Assembly (NCBI RefSeq): GCF_021245735.1
Contig: NZ_JAJISB010000016.1
Coordinates: 1-64,000 of the forward strand
DNA: 64,000 bases
Direction: 5' to 3'
From: Brevibacillus daliensis
GTDB lineage: Bacteria; Bacillota; Bacilli; Brevibacillales; Brevibacillaceae
Below are positions 1 to 11,094 of the stretch, piece by piece (the first letter of the stretch is position 1; every line of letters starts with the position of its first letter). The notes under the pieces were generated by a model. The model worked only from the letters and a program-made list of their open reading frames with translations, was not told where the DNA came from and searched no databases. The position numbers and the translations under genes were made by a program.

Positions 1-41
1 GGGTCACTTTTTTAAGTGTCCATCTTACGGGTCACAGTTCA
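1..41. mobile_element. Terminal fragment of an IS3-family (IS150-group-like) element
   Basis: Read on the minus strand from position 41 inward the sequence is TGAACTGTGACCCG followed by TAAGATGGACACTT, which has the TG start and the GGGTCA / GTGTCCA blocks typical of IS150-group ends. No transposase is visible because the window begins inside the element. The assignment rests on end-sequence resemblance only. Confidence 0.45.
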
Positions 42-86
42 GATATTTAGTAGGACTCTGTTTTAATGTGAATTTCAACAACCCTC

Positions 87-470
87 TTACTTCGCGATTT
101 CAAACCAACCCTTGCACTTTATTTCTCCATACTCATTCTTTACAATTACCTGACCACCCAATCTGGTTTCGCCAGATGTCTCTAATTCCTCAATGATTTG
201 CCCCTCAATAATGAGCTTCTCACCAGGCACACTCTTTTCTTTGAACCGCACATGAAAGGAACGAACCTTATCACGAGGAAACCAATGTGTAATGGCTTCA
301 CCAGCAAACCCCATTATTAGCATTCCATGTGCAATGACTCCTCCTAGCCCAGCTTGTTCACCCACAGGAACTACGGTGTGAATAGGATTAAAATCGCCCG
401 ATGCTCCTGCATAACGAACCAATTGGGTATGAGTGAGCGGAGGCTTTTCAATTGGTATACACTTAAACAT
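87..470 (-). CDS. MaoC-like (R)-specific enoyl-CoA hydratase/dehydratase subunit
   Basis: This 127-residue protein is a single hotdog domain of the MaoC type. The hydratase motif is visible at residues 22-32 (GASGDFNPIHT), with Asp26, Asn28 and His31 in the places of the usual catalytic and oxyanion residues. Such proteins hydrate trans-2-enoyl-CoA or dehydrate 3-hydroxyacyl-CoA in fatty acid or polyketide-like metabolism. The ATG is preceded by GGAGGGAAA. It lies 18 bp downstream of a second hotdog gene whose own motif is degenerate, which suggests that the two make a heterodimer in which this chain carries the active site, as in HadAB-type dehydratases. The physiological substrate cannot be told from sequence. 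Confidence 0.75.
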   Translation of the reverse strand: MFKCIPIEKPPLTHTQLVRYAGASGDFNPIHTVVPVGEQAGLGGVIAHGMLIMGFAGEAITHWFPRDKVRSFHVRFKEKSVPGEKLIIEGQIIEELETSGETRLGGQVIVKNEYGEIKCKGWFEIAK

Positions 471-488
471 GCATCTTTCCCTCCCTAT

Positions 489-929
489 TTACAACTGTTC
501 TACAATTGTGGAGCGACTAATTAACACCTTTACGTCATATTGATTAACCCATTCGGTTTGAATAACAACGAATAGCAAGTCCCTTTTCTGGTTAGCAGAT
601 AAAATCGTACTCATTCCTGTTAGCTCATCACCTGCGTGAATAACTGCCAAGTACTGATACTCCTGCTCAGCATGCAATACTCGTAATGGGTTCATTTCCA
701 AGAGCTGCATTAGTTCATCAAAATTATATCCGGCCCACATCTCCATAACAGTTGGAAAGGTAAGTGGAATGGGAATGTTGCGATAGCCTTGAGCTAGTGC
801 TTCATCGAGATCGTAATAAATCGGATTATCATCTCCAATCGCTAGTACAAACTCCTTAATCTTCCCCTTTTCTATCAAATATTGAAAAGGACCAAGTGTC
901 ACACCAATTTTCCGCTGTAACTTTTCCAC
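489..929 (-). CDS. FAS1-like dehydratase / MaoC N-terminal-like hotdog subunit
   Basis: The 146-residue product resembles the FAS1_DH / MaoC N-terminal half: residues 31-40 read IGDDNPIYYD, where the His of an active hydratase motif is replaced by Tyr38. It therefore probably provides acyl-chain binding rather than catalysis, as the partner of the MaoC-like protein encoded immediately downstream. The start is GTG, chosen because GGGAGGGG precedes it at a normal distance and no alternative fits. Upstream there is about 120 bp to the next gene, and no promoter of note was recognised. Function beyond a probable dehydratase complex is inference. Confidence 0.65.
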   Translation of the reverse strand: MEKLQRKIGVTLGPFQYLIEKGKIKEFVLAIGDDNPIYYDLDEALAQGYRNIPIPLTFPTVMEMWAGYNFDELMQLLEMNPLRVLHAEQEYQYLAVIHAGDELTGMSTILSANQKRDLLFVVIQTEWVNQYDVKVLISRSTIVEQL

Positions 930-1001
930 ATATGCCCCTCCCTGCCAACTTTATTGAGAGAAAATTCAGATTATAATTTACTTATTCTTGCTCAAAAATA
1001 T

Positions 1002-1034
1002 AAAATCCTTCTTCACTTGTTTAAAGAAGGATTT
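1002..1034 (-). terminator. Intrinsic terminator of ldh
   Basis: On the minus strand AAATCCTTCTT and AAGAAGGATTT form a stem of 11 bp with an 11-nt loop, followed by a T-rich run (TTATATTTTT). It sits 13 bp after the ldh stop codon and separates ldh from the hotdog gene pair. Confidence 0.8.
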
Positions 1035-1046
1035 ACATCACTATGC

Positions 1047-2024
<978 letters not shown>

Positions 2025-2041
2025 TCATATTGTAACCGTAT

Positions 2042-3964
2042 CTACTGCTTTTCATTAACAATCTTGGTATAAAAGCGTACAGTCAAGAAATAGTATCCCG
2101 TATAGATCAGGATAAATATCACAATCGTGACAAGGACAGGAATGGTAATCGACATATCAAATAACATCGACATTGTATTAAGAGCGAATAAACTGTGTAT
2201 GATCCCCACTCCTAATGGCAGTGCAAAAATAAACAAAACTTGTTTGCTAATTGCACTCTTACGCTCTCTCTTCGTTGTTCCTATCTTGCTGATAATCGCA
2301 TAAAGCTTCTTGTCATGATGTGCTTCTGTCAATTGTTTGAAATAGAGGATAGAACCCGTTGCCAGGATGAATACCAAGCCGATAAAACCTCCAATAAAGA
2401 TCATCAAACCTGAGCTTTCCTTCAAAAGCTGATAGGAGGAATAATAATCGTTCATTGCTACGTTCTCGAGTTCTGTCAGTTCTTTCATCTCATTACTCAA
2501 TGCAAGACTATTATCCTGATTATTAATCGTTACGTTTTCAATCGTGTATGGTGTCCCGATTTTTTTACTTTCTTCAAACACATTGTCATCAACAACGAGG
2601 ATGGGGAAAAACAAATTGGACATTCGTTCACTTGCTATACCCACAAGACGTAGCTTCGTAACAGGAGCTTCTTTAGTCCCTTTCGTTAGAAGAATCGATT
2701 GATTTTTTATGCTACCCCACTGACTTTCATTGGCGTAAGGAAATATCATATGCATTTCATCTGAATTAAGCTCTATAGGCTGTAAACCTTGTTTTTCTCG
2801 ATTGCTGTTATATTTGCTTTCGGATAATAATTTATAGCCATCTTTTCCGTTAAACTGTAAATAATGTTCTTCTGGTAAATCAAATCTTCCAGCCACAGAA
2901 AGGAACGGTAATTCATTACTCTCTACAATTTTATGTTCATCGGAATGTTTTTCAAAAATCTGCTCTACTTTCCCGGCAAATTCATCTGATTTTTTCTCGT
3001 ATGAAAAGCTATACGGATTCATCTCTTTTGTTTTAATCCCTACGTTGTAATAAATAGTAGCCATAGTACCGATTGCACAAAGTGTTAAAGTGCATAGCAC
3101 TGCAATGGTAGCAAGCGAGGTGGCATGCCCCTTAATCCGATACAAAAGCTGACCTTTTGTAATCATATTTAACCCTTTATAAATCGATTTCTTATTGTTA
3201 CGAGCCCGCTTCAGGTAATTAACCATGAAAAAGTGGAAGAAAATATAGGTTCCAAGAACAGTGGCACCAATAATATATAAAGCGATTATTGGATCAGGGA
3301 ATTTCATAAAGTTAACGGACAGATAATAGGCCGAACCTATCAAAATTACGGAAATTAGCGCCATAATTAGAGAACCCTTAGGAGCCTTCTCCCCTGCCTG
3401 ATCTGCCTTAAATAGATCGATCAGCTTAAAGCGATAAATTAGCAAATAACTTTGAACAGACGTAAATAGGCTAAGACATATAAAGATCAGGACTGTATTA
3501 ATAACAGCCTGTAAAGGAACCTCAAAAGAAACAGTAATAGTCAGGTTCATCAGATAGGCTAAATATGTGAGGGCTAATTTAGAAAAAAGAGTCCCTCCTG
3601 CTATACCAATTAGTAAAGCTCCCAAGCTGAGAAACATGTTTTCAAAAAACAGCATCATCCCTATTTGTTTTCTTCGTACACCCAATAGAGAATATAAACC
3701 TACTTCCTGTTTACGTTTCCTCGTAAAGAAACTATTGGAATAGACAGCAAATACAGCAACAAACAGGATAATTAACCAACTCGAGAAGGAAAATGCATAT
3801 GACATACTTCCGGACAATTGACTTTGTTTCAGCACCTGTGAATTGTACTGTAGTGATACAAATGTATAGTAGATGGCGATACAAAATATGAGCGATATAA
3901 AGTAGAGTAAATAATTTTTTGCATTACGCTTCATATTTCGGGTAACGAGATTAAATAGCGTCAT
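2042..3964 (-). CDS. BceB-type ABC transporter permease (peptide antibiotic resistance)
   Basis: The 640-residue membrane protein has the BceB layout: an N-terminal hydrophobic hairpin, FtsX-like four-helix block (about residues 10-215), further helices, a large extracytoplasmic domain of roughly 200 residues (about 310-510) and a C-terminal three-helix FtsX block. The KRKQEVGLYSLLGVRRKQIG segment is the usual cytoplasmic coupling motif. BceAB transporters free lipid-II-cycle intermediates from peptide antibiotics such as bacitracin and also act as flux sensors for a partner histidine kinase. The gene overlaps the ATPase gene by 14 bp, so the two are translationally coupled. No kinase or response regulator adjoins it. 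The exact peptide handled is unknown. Confidence 0.85.
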   Translation of the reverse strand: MTLFNLVTRNMKRNAKNYLLYFISLIFCIAIYYTFVSLQYNSQVLKQSQLSGSMSYAFSFSSWLIILFVAVFAVYSNSFFTRKRKQEVGLYSLLGVRRKQIGMMLFFENMFLSLGALLIGIAGGTLFSKLALTYLAYLMNLTITVSFEVPLQAVINTVLIFICLSLFTSVQSYLLIYRFKLIDLFKADQAGEKAPKGSLIMALISVILIGSAYYLSVNFMKFPDPIIALYIIGATVLGTYIFFHFFMVNYLKRARNNKKSIYKGLNMITKGQLLYRIKGHATSLATIAVLCTLTLCAIGTMATIYYNVGIKTKEMNPYSFSYEKKSDEFAGKVEQIFEKHSDEHKIVESNELPFLSVAGRFDLPEEHYLQFNGKDGYKLLSESKYNSNREKQGLQPIELNSDEMHMIFPYANESQWGSIKNQSILLTKGTKEAPVTKLRLVGIASERMSNLFFPILVVDDNVFEESKKIGTPYTIENVTINNQDNSLALSNEMKELTELENVAMNDYYSSYQLLKESSGLMIFIGGFIGLVFILATGSILYFKQLTEAHHDKKLYAIISKIGTTKRERKSAISKQVLFIFALPLGVGIIHSLFALNTMSMLFDMSITIPVLVTIVIFILIYTGYYFLTVRFYTKIVNEKQ

Positions 3965-4718
3965 TTATGTCATCTCCAACTCTACCTAATAGTTCTAAAA
4001 TCTCCTGCGCAAACTCTTTACGAGAACGGTTTCCCTTTATAAGCTCCTTATAAATCATCCCATCTGTAATAAACAAAATCCGATCGCAATAACTGCCTGC
4101 AAACACATCATGTGTTACCAATAAAATAGTCGCATGTTCCTGTTGGTTCAAATCCTGTAATGACTCAAGTAAATGCTGCGATGATTTAGAGTCCAGAGCT
4201 CCAGTAGGCTCATCTCCAAAAATCAATGAAGGATTGGTAACAATCGCTCGAGATGCTGCACAGCGTTGTTTTTGTCCTCCAGATACTTGATGCGGATACT
4301 TTTCAAGAATTTCTGTAATGCCTAACCGTTTAGCGATTTCTTCTACTCTTTTATCAATTTCTTTCGTCTTAACTCGATTTAAGGAAAGGGGTAACGCAAT
4401 ATTCTCTCTGATTGTGAGTGAATCAATCAGATTGTAATCTTGAAAAATAAAACCTAGCTTACTCCGGCGAAACAGAGCCAGTTGATCTTCCTTCATAGCG
4501 ATGACATTAGTGCCGTCGATGAAAATATTACCCGATGTTGGCATATCAATCGTAGAGATAATATTAAGCAAGGTACTTTTCCCCGCTCCAGATGGTCCCA
4601 TAATACCTACGAACTCTCCCCGATTTACTTGAAAGCTTACCTCTTCTAATGCTGTAAATTGATTTCCCTTATTACCATATAATTTCGAGACTTGATCTAC
4701 TTTAAGAACTGCTTGCAT
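3951..4718 (-). CDS. BceA-type ABC transporter ATPase
   Basis: This 255-residue nucleotide-binding protein powers the adjoining BceB-like permease. Walker A is GPSGAGKST (residues 41-49), followed by the Q-loop FIFQDYNL, the signature VSGGQKQR, Walker B LIFGDEPTGALD and the H-loop THD. This combination is that of the MacB/LolD/BceA group. I place the start at the ATG of position 4718 (MQAVLKVDQV), with AAAGGAA upstream; an in-frame TTG at 4727 is less likely. Upstream lie a 33-codon ORF and a BceR-type operator, so expression is probably induced by peptide antibiotics. Confidence 0.88.
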   Translation of the reverse strand: MQAVLKVDQVSKLYGNKGNQFTALEEVSFQVNRGEFVGIMGPSGAGKSTLLNIISTIDMPTSGNIFIDGTNVIAMKEDQLALFRRSKLGFIFQDYNLIDSLTIRENIALPLSLNRVKTKEIDKRVEEIAKRLGITEILEKYPHQVSGGQKQRCAASRAIVTNPSLIFGDEPTGALDSKSSQHLLESLQDLNQQEHATILLVTHDVFAGSYCDRILFITDGMIYKELIKGNRSRKEFAQEILELLGRVGDDINDAI

Positions 4719-4879
4719 GAATATCAATTCCTTTCGTTTCTGTTTTTATGATGTACCGCCTTTTTATCGTTGGCGGATTACGATGTATATGATGGGGCTT
4801 TGGGTCTCTGTAATCATTGCTTGCTGACTGCTGTGTGAGCATCTTTTAGTTTTAGTGTGGTCTCTTAAAAATGAATGAT

Positions 4880-4981
4880 CTAACATTTTACGATCTCTTC
4901 CAGATCATCCACTTGAACCACTGCTTTTGTATCACAGAGCAACCGGATTACTGTCAGGATCACGCCCATTATTCTTTTCAT
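4880..4981 (-). CDS. Putative 33-residue peptide in the bceAB leader
   Basis: A short ORF begins at ATG 4981 after a near-ideal ribosome-binding site (GGAGGGTG, 7-nt gap) and encodes 33 residues beginning MKRIMGVILTVIRLLCDT and ending EEIVKC. The first half is basic and hydrophobic (residues 5-16), the second half acidic, with Cys16 and Cys33. It lies between a BceR-type operator with a promoter-like -10 (TATACA, positions 5021-5016) and bceA, and no terminator separates it from bceA. I do not recognise a family. It might be a leader peptide, a small membrane regulator or a chance ORF; the strong ribosome-binding site is the main argument that it is translated. Confidence 0.5.
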   Translation of the reverse strand: MKRIMGVILTVIRLLCDTKAVVQVDDLEEIVKC

Positions 4982-5060
4982 TCGCTTCACCCTCCGTTTC
5001 TCTTGATGACTTAATTGTATAGGATGGGGATTTTTACTCCCATCGAGTTTGCTTTCAATA

Positions 5061-5080
5061 AACTTACATCTTTGTAAGTT
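5061..5080 (-). promoter_or_regulatory. BceR-type response-regulator operator
   Basis: Perfect inverted repeat AACTTACA-TCTT-TGTAAGTT. It matches the TNACA-N4-TGTAA motif described for BceR-like regulators. It stands upstream of a candidate -10 (TATACA, 5021-5016) and of the small ORF and bceAB, which is the arrangement expected for an activator site. The cognate regulator is not adjacent. Confidence 0.65.
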
Positions 5081-5132
5081 ATGCAGAGTAAAAAAGTAAG
5101 CGTGAAGGCTATGTATACCTTGCTCTTAACAT

Positions 5133-5164
5133 AAAAAAAGAAGCCGCTCTTCAGCGACTTCTTT
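5133..5164 (-). terminator. Terminator downstream of the DJ-1/PfpI gene
   Basis: On the minus strand AGAAGTCGCT pairs with AGCGGCTTCT (one G-U) around a GAAG loop and is followed by a run of seven T. The plus strand also shows a T-rich tail, so it may work in both directions. Confidence 0.75.
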
Positions 5165-5179
5165 CATTTTCACTAAATA

Positions 5180-5195
5180 TGTTTCACGTGAAACA
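5180..5195. other. parS site (left arm)
   Basis: Perfect 16-bp palindrome TGTTTCACGTGAAACA, the parS sequence bound by Spo0J/ParB in Bacillus. It lies about 6 kb left of oriC on the gyrB side, in the spacer between a DJ-1 gene and the bceAB leader. Two more copies lie right of oriC at 20066 and 23489. Confidence 0.92.
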
Positions 5196-5337
5196 GTCTA
5201 AACATGATCTGTTTTTAGTAATTGGCTCTCCCATCAACAATCAATTACACCCTTAATTTATTTATCTTAACTTAACATGTTAGGGTAGATCATTGTTCAT
5301 GTTCATTTCTTTCAGTTATTGATCTTCCCCAGTCTAA

Positions 5338-5898
5338 CTATTTCGTTAGGTTTTTGAAATATTGAATCGTCTCCAACTCATCCGCTTCATCAATAAACAG
5401 ATTAAGCTGCTTCGTTACTTCCACTGCAAACTCGACATATGCGCCACCCTTTGCTGTAATAATATTGCCATCAACTGTTACATCCTGGTCTGTAAATGCT
5501 TCTTGTAACTTGATATCATCTACGGAAGTGGTATAACGTTTGTCCGTAAGTATCCCAGCTTTCTCTAATAGAAGGGGCCCCCCACAGATTGCAGCCAGTT
5601 TCTTGTTTTGTTGGTGCATGTTTCGTATCAATCCAAGAATCTCTTCATCCTCTTTTACATCGAACACATAGTTTCCACCTGGGATAACCAATAAATCATA
5701 CTCTTCTGCTTGAACATCTCCTACTACAGCATGTGGCATTACTCTAAGTCCCCCAACACTAGTTACTCCCTCTTTATCGGTAGCAGAAGCAATTGTTATG
5801 ATGTCACTGTTGCAGTGTGATAAACAATAGGTGAGAATACTAATTTCAAAATCAACGAATCCCGGTGCCAAGTAGATTAGGCTTTTCAATATGTTCAC
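5338..5898 (-). CDS. DJ-1/PfpI family protein
   Basis: The 186-residue protein has the class I glutamine amidotransferase-like fold of the DJ-1/PfpI family, with the nucleophile-elbow Cys in AAICGGP (Cys105) and the VIPGG strand-turn at about residues 71-75. Members are glyoxalase/deglycase-like enzymes, chaperones or proteases; the sequence does not decide between them. The ATG follows an AAAGAGGTG ribosome-binding site. It is a one-gene unit between the gyrB terminator region and a terminator at 5133-5164, in the position where many relatives carry gyrA. It is probably a cytosolic stress protein, but that is inference. Confidence 0.75.
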   Translation of the reverse strand: MNILKSLIYLAPGFVDFEISILTYCLSHCNSDIITIASATDKEGVTSVGGLRVMPHAVVGDVQAEEYDLLVIPGGNYVFDVKEDEEILGLIRNMHQQNKKLAAICGGPLLLEKAGILTDKRYTTSVDDIKLQEAFTDQDVTVDGNIITAKGGAYVEFAVEVTKQLNLFIDEADELETIQYFKNLTK

Positions 5899-5941
5899 CT
5901 CTTTTTTTAAAATTTTCCGAATATTCCTGATATAGTAAGAA

Positions 5942-5991
5942 AACTAAAGCTTTACCGAGTCTTTGGCATAGGCAAAACTTTAGTTATACTT
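5942..5991 (-). repeat. Short interspersed repeat, family 2, copy 1
   Basis: AACTAAAG and CTTTAGTT are 8-bp inverted termini of a 44-bp unit (5942-5985). Read on the minus strand it aligns with plus-strand 39284-39335 through shared blocks AACTAAAG, TTT, CCT, GCCAAAG and GTTTTCT, roughly four fifths identical. It lies between the DJ-1 gene and the gyrB terminator. Confidence 0.5.
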
Positions 5992-6024
5992 ATACGGACT
6001 AGAGTTATACTTTCTTATCCGTTG

Positions 6025-6070
6025 AAAAAAGCCAGCTCATAACAGACACGGATGTTTGTACTTGCTGGCT
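6025..6070 (-). terminator. Terminator of the dnaA-gyrB gene block
   Basis: On the minus strand AGCCAGC and GCTGGCT form the base of a hairpin with a long loop, followed by six T. It lies about 45 bp after the gyrB stop, so the transcript ends here and does not run into a gyrA gene. Confidence 0.75.
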
Positions 6071-6111
6071 CTACTCATATATATTTTTCTAGCGTATTTT
6101 GTTGGTTACAA

Positions 6112-8327
<2,216 letters not shown>

Positions 8328-8339
8328 AGCTTTCTCACC

Positions 8340-9458
8340 TTACCCTTCTTTGGAGATGGTTCCCTCCTGTACATTAAAGCGAGTTGCTTGTTGTAATACC
8401 TGATGTTTTAATCCTTCCACTCCTGTGGTCGTTACAAACGTCTGGATTTTATCTTGAATGGTTTCAAGCAACAAAGTTTGACGATGCTCATCCAGTTCTG
8501 ACAATACATCATCGAGAAGTAGTACGGGATATTCTCCTACCTCTTGCTTGATCAATTCAATTTCTGCCAGTTTTAGAGAAAGGGCTGTCGTACGTTGTTG
8601 ACCTTGGGAGCCGTATGATTGTACATCCATTCCATTCACATGCAAGGAAAAATCATCACGGTGCGGACCAATCAAGGTACTACCTCTCATCTTTTCGCGA
8701 TCGAAGATTTCCTCATAAGCTGCAAGTAATGCTTGCAAGGCTTCTTCCTCATTCATCTCTCTTGTCACTGGAGAGCTGTTTTCGTACTTCAGGCTCAATT
8801 GTTCTTTACCGTTCGTAATTCCCCCATGGATCTCCTGAGCCCAACTTTCCAGCTTGGTGATGAATTCGAATCTCTTTTTTAATAATTTTACCGTTAGATC
8901 GGCCAATTGTGTATTCCAAATTGCCATCATGTCAGTCTGACTGCTCTTTTTCATTGCTAAATCTTTTAACAGCTGATTTCGCTGAGCCAAGACCTTGTTA
9001 TAGTTGTTCAAATGATAGAGATAGGTAGGAGAAACCTGACCAATCTCCATATCCAGAAAACGTCTTCGTTGAGCAGGTGCTCCCTTCACAATCGCTAGAT
9101 CCTCAGGAGCAAACAGTACTACATTTAACGCTCCAATGTAGTTACTTAATTTTTTCTGTTCTAAACCATTAATTTTAGCCTTTTTTCCCTTATTGGTCAA
9201 TTGCATCTCTAAACGAACAGATCCGTAGCGTCTGTCTACTTCGCTACGGATAGTTGCATAGTCGGCATTCCAGTTAATCAGTTCTTTATCCTTGGAAGTC
9301 CGATGAGATTTAGCCAGGGCAAGAACATAAATAGCTTCGAGTGCATTGGTCTTACCCTGAGCATTATTTCCGACAAAAAGGTTAATCGGGCCTGTAAATT
9401 CCAGCGAAAGCTCTGCATAATTGCGATAGTGTGCCAACTTCAGATTGCGTAAGAACAA
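8340..9458 (-). CDS. recF: DNA replication and repair protein RecF
   Basis: RecF is an SMC-like ABC ATPase that helps load RecA at gaps. The 372-residue protein has Walker [14 protein letters not shown] near residues 30-42, the [11 protein letters not shown] strand, the signature region [19 protein letters not shown] and Walker [17 protein letters not shown]. The start is TTG at 9458 (TTG TTC TTA CGC) with GAGAGGAG upstream, giving [14 protein letters not shown], which aligns with the B. subtilis N terminus. It follows yaaA by 14 bp in the classic dnaA-dnaN-yaaA-recF-remB-gyrB order. Confidence 0.96.
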   Translation of the reverse strand: MFLRNLKLAHYRNYAELSLEFTGPINLFVGNNAQGKTNALEAIYVLALAKSHRTSKDKELINWNADYATIRSEVDRRYGSVRLEMQLTNKGKKAKINGLEQKKLSNYIGALNVVLFAPEDLAIVKGAPAQRRRFLDMEIGQVSPTYLYHLNNYNKVLAQRNQLLKDLAMKKSSQTDMMAIWNTQLADLTVKLLKKRFEFITKLESWAQEIHGGITNGKEQLSLKYENSSPVTREMNEEEALQALLAAYEEIFDREKMRGSTLIGPHRDDFSLHVNGMDVQSYGSQGQQRTTALSLKLAEIELIKQEVGEYPVLLLDDVLSELDEHRQTLLLETIQDKIQTFVTTTGVEGLKHQVLQQATRFNVQEGTISKEG

Positions 9459-9472
9459 AGAGCTTACTCCTC

Positions 9473-9691
9473 TCAGCCTGCAGCCACTGTAAATGAACCA
9501 TGATCTTCAATTTCAATCAGGTCATTCGGATATAGTTTCCGGCCACGTCGATCTTCCGGTTCCCCGTTTACTTTGATGGGAACTTCCGAAAGAAATGCTT
9601 TAGCCATTCCTCCTGTGTCGATTACACCACACAGCTTCAAAAATTGACCAAGCGTTATATATTCGGTACGAATCTTGACTGCATTAGCCAT
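9473..9691 (-). CDS. yaaA: S4-domain RNA-binding protein YaaA (RlbA)
   Basis: A 72-residue S4-like RNA-binding protein between dnaN and recF, the conserved place of yaaA. The S4 core is visible as [14 protein letters not shown] (residues 11-24), VKVNG-like [17 protein letters not shown] and a closing IEIE strand. In B. subtilis it has been linked to ribosome assembly, although direct evidence is limited. ATG start, ribosome-binding site AAAGGAGA, 31 bp after dnaN. Confidence 0.9.
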   Translation of the reverse strand: MANAVKIRTEYITLGQFLKLCGVIDTGGMAKAFLSEVPIKVNGEPEDRRGRKLYPNDLIEIEDHGSFTVAAG

Positions 9692-9722
9692 TGTTGTACA
9701 TTCTCCTTTTATGAAACTGATT

Positions 9723-10862
9723 CTAATACGTACGAACTGGCAAGATTAGATGCAAACTCCAATTGTGATCGGTTGGGCGAAGAACAAATGGACTCATCGC
9801 TCCTGAAAAACTTGCCATGATTTCAGAGCTGTCAATAGAACGAAGCGCATCAATCATAAATTTAGCGTTAAAAGAGATTTTCAATTCTTCTCCGTTAAAA
9901 TCTTTAGGTTGCAGAGTCTCCGTTACCTTACCAATCTCAGGTGCATTGGAGGAGATTTCAATATTTCCATCAGGTAATGTAGCCAGTTTAACCACGTTTG
10001 TTTTACCGGCACTACTTAGTAAAGAAGCACGCTCAATGGATTGAAGAAATTCCTTCGTTGATAAAATAATTTCAGTCTTGCTACCTTGAGGAATAATCCG
10101 GTTCGTATCTGGATAGGTTCCCTCTAAAAGACGAGAATAAAACAGGATATGATTTGATTTTACTAGAATTTGGTTGTCTGCTACAACAATATCAACCAAA
10201 CTTTGGTCGTCATCCATGATTTTTACCAGTTCATTACAGCTTTTTCCTGGAACAACGATATTATAAAAACGAAGATCATCGGAACACTCTACTTTTGCAT
10301 TGCGTGCTGCAAAGCGGTGACTATCCGTAGCGACAAATCGAAGTTCACCTTGCTCCAGCGTCCACATGATACCTGTCAAAATTGGACGCATTTCTGAAGC
10401 AGCTACTGCAAATGAAGTCTGACGAATCATTGTTTTTAACAAGTCACCAGGAATACTGAAAACTTTATCCTCTTCCAGCTGTGGCAATTGCGGATATTCG
10501 TCAGCATTTAGTCCGTTAATGGTAAACTCTGCTTGTCCAGAACGAATTGTAGTTACCAAACGCTCATCTACTTGAATATCGATCTCGTTAGCAGGCAGTT
10601 TCCGTACAATTTCACTAAAGATTCGTGAAGGCAGAACAATGCTACCTGGTTCATGTACAGTTACTCCCCAGTTTTCTCCCTCTTCCAATGGAATATGAAC
10701 TTCGATAGAAATATCTGAGTCACTTCCTGTTAATGTTAACCCATCTTGATCTGCTTTTACTTTTATTCCCGTTAAGATTGGAATTGTTGTTCTGGTTGAT
10801 ACAGCTTTTCCTACATGTGATACAGCTGTCGATAATTTATCGCGTTGCACTGTGATCTTCAT
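9723..10862 (-). CDS. dnaN: DNA polymerase III beta subunit (sliding clamp)
   Basis: The 379-residue beta clamp forms a ring dimer that tethers DNA polymerase III and partner proteins to DNA. It opens with MKITVQRDKLSTAVSHVGKA and contains the three repeated clamp domains; the C terminus FVLRPTDHNWSLHLILPVRTY is characteristic, including the peptide-binding pocket tail. ATG start with GGGGGTAAGG upstream. It lies 232 bp downstream of dnaA, across the oriC unwinding region, and begins the dnaN-yaaA-recF-remB-gyrB run. Confidence 0.97.
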   Translation of the reverse strand: MKITVQRDKLSTAVSHVGKAVSTRTTIPILTGIKVKADQDGLTLTGSDSDISIEVHIPLEEGENWGVTVHEPGSIVLPSRIFSEIVRKLPANEIDIQVDERLVTTIRSGQAEFTINGLNADEYPQLPQLEEDKVFSIPGDLLKTMIRQTSFAVAASEMRPILTGIMWTLEQGELRFVATDSHRFAARNAKVECSDDLRFYNIVVPGKSCNELVKIMDDDQSLVDIVVADNQILVKSNHILFYSRLLEGTYPDTNRIIPQGSKTEIILSTKEFLQSIERASLLSSAGKTNVVKLATLPDGNIEISSNAPEIGKVTETLQPKDFNGEELKISFNAKFMIDALRSIDSSEIMASFSGAMSPFVLRPTDHNWSLHLILPVRTY

Positions 10863-10961
10863 TATACCTTACCCCCGTATACGAAATTCTTGTATAAAAA
10901 TGATGTATATTCTTTTCTCAGTCCGCGTATATTAATACATTAATTGTTTATATTAAAAAGA

Positions 10962-11071
10962 TAGTAATAGTAATAGGGACTGTGGATTTGTGGATATCTC
11001 AAAGAAACGCTGATAACGAAAGCCTATACACATGTGGATAAGTTGTGTATAGGCTTTTTAGGTTATTCACA
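10962..11071. other. oriC unwinding region: DnaA-trios, GC spacer and DnaA boxes (dnaA-dnaN spacer)
   Basis: Positions 10962-10976 read TAG TAA TAG TAA TAG, i.e. 3'-GAT/AAT trios in the direction away from the boxes. They are followed by GGGAC and then DnaA-box-like TGTGGATTT (10981) and TGTGGATAT (10989). This is the basal unwinding system arrangement described for B. subtilis. AT-rich DNA (about 10926-10960) lies beyond the trios. A perfect box TGTGGATAA is at 11033-11041 and TTATTCACA at 11063-11071. The trios point toward dnaN. Confidence 0.82.
11019..11057. repeat. Perfect 13-bp hairpin with a DnaA box in its loop
   Basis: AAAGCCTATACAC (11019-11031) and GTGTATAGGCTTT (11045-11057) are perfect inverted repeats around a 13-base loop that contains the consensus DnaA box TGTGGATAA. 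The plus strand continues with TT, the minus strand with TTTCG. It could be a weak dnaA terminator, an origin structure, or both. Confidence 0.7.
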
Positions 11072-11094
11072 GTTTCCATGCTCTCTTTCGAATA

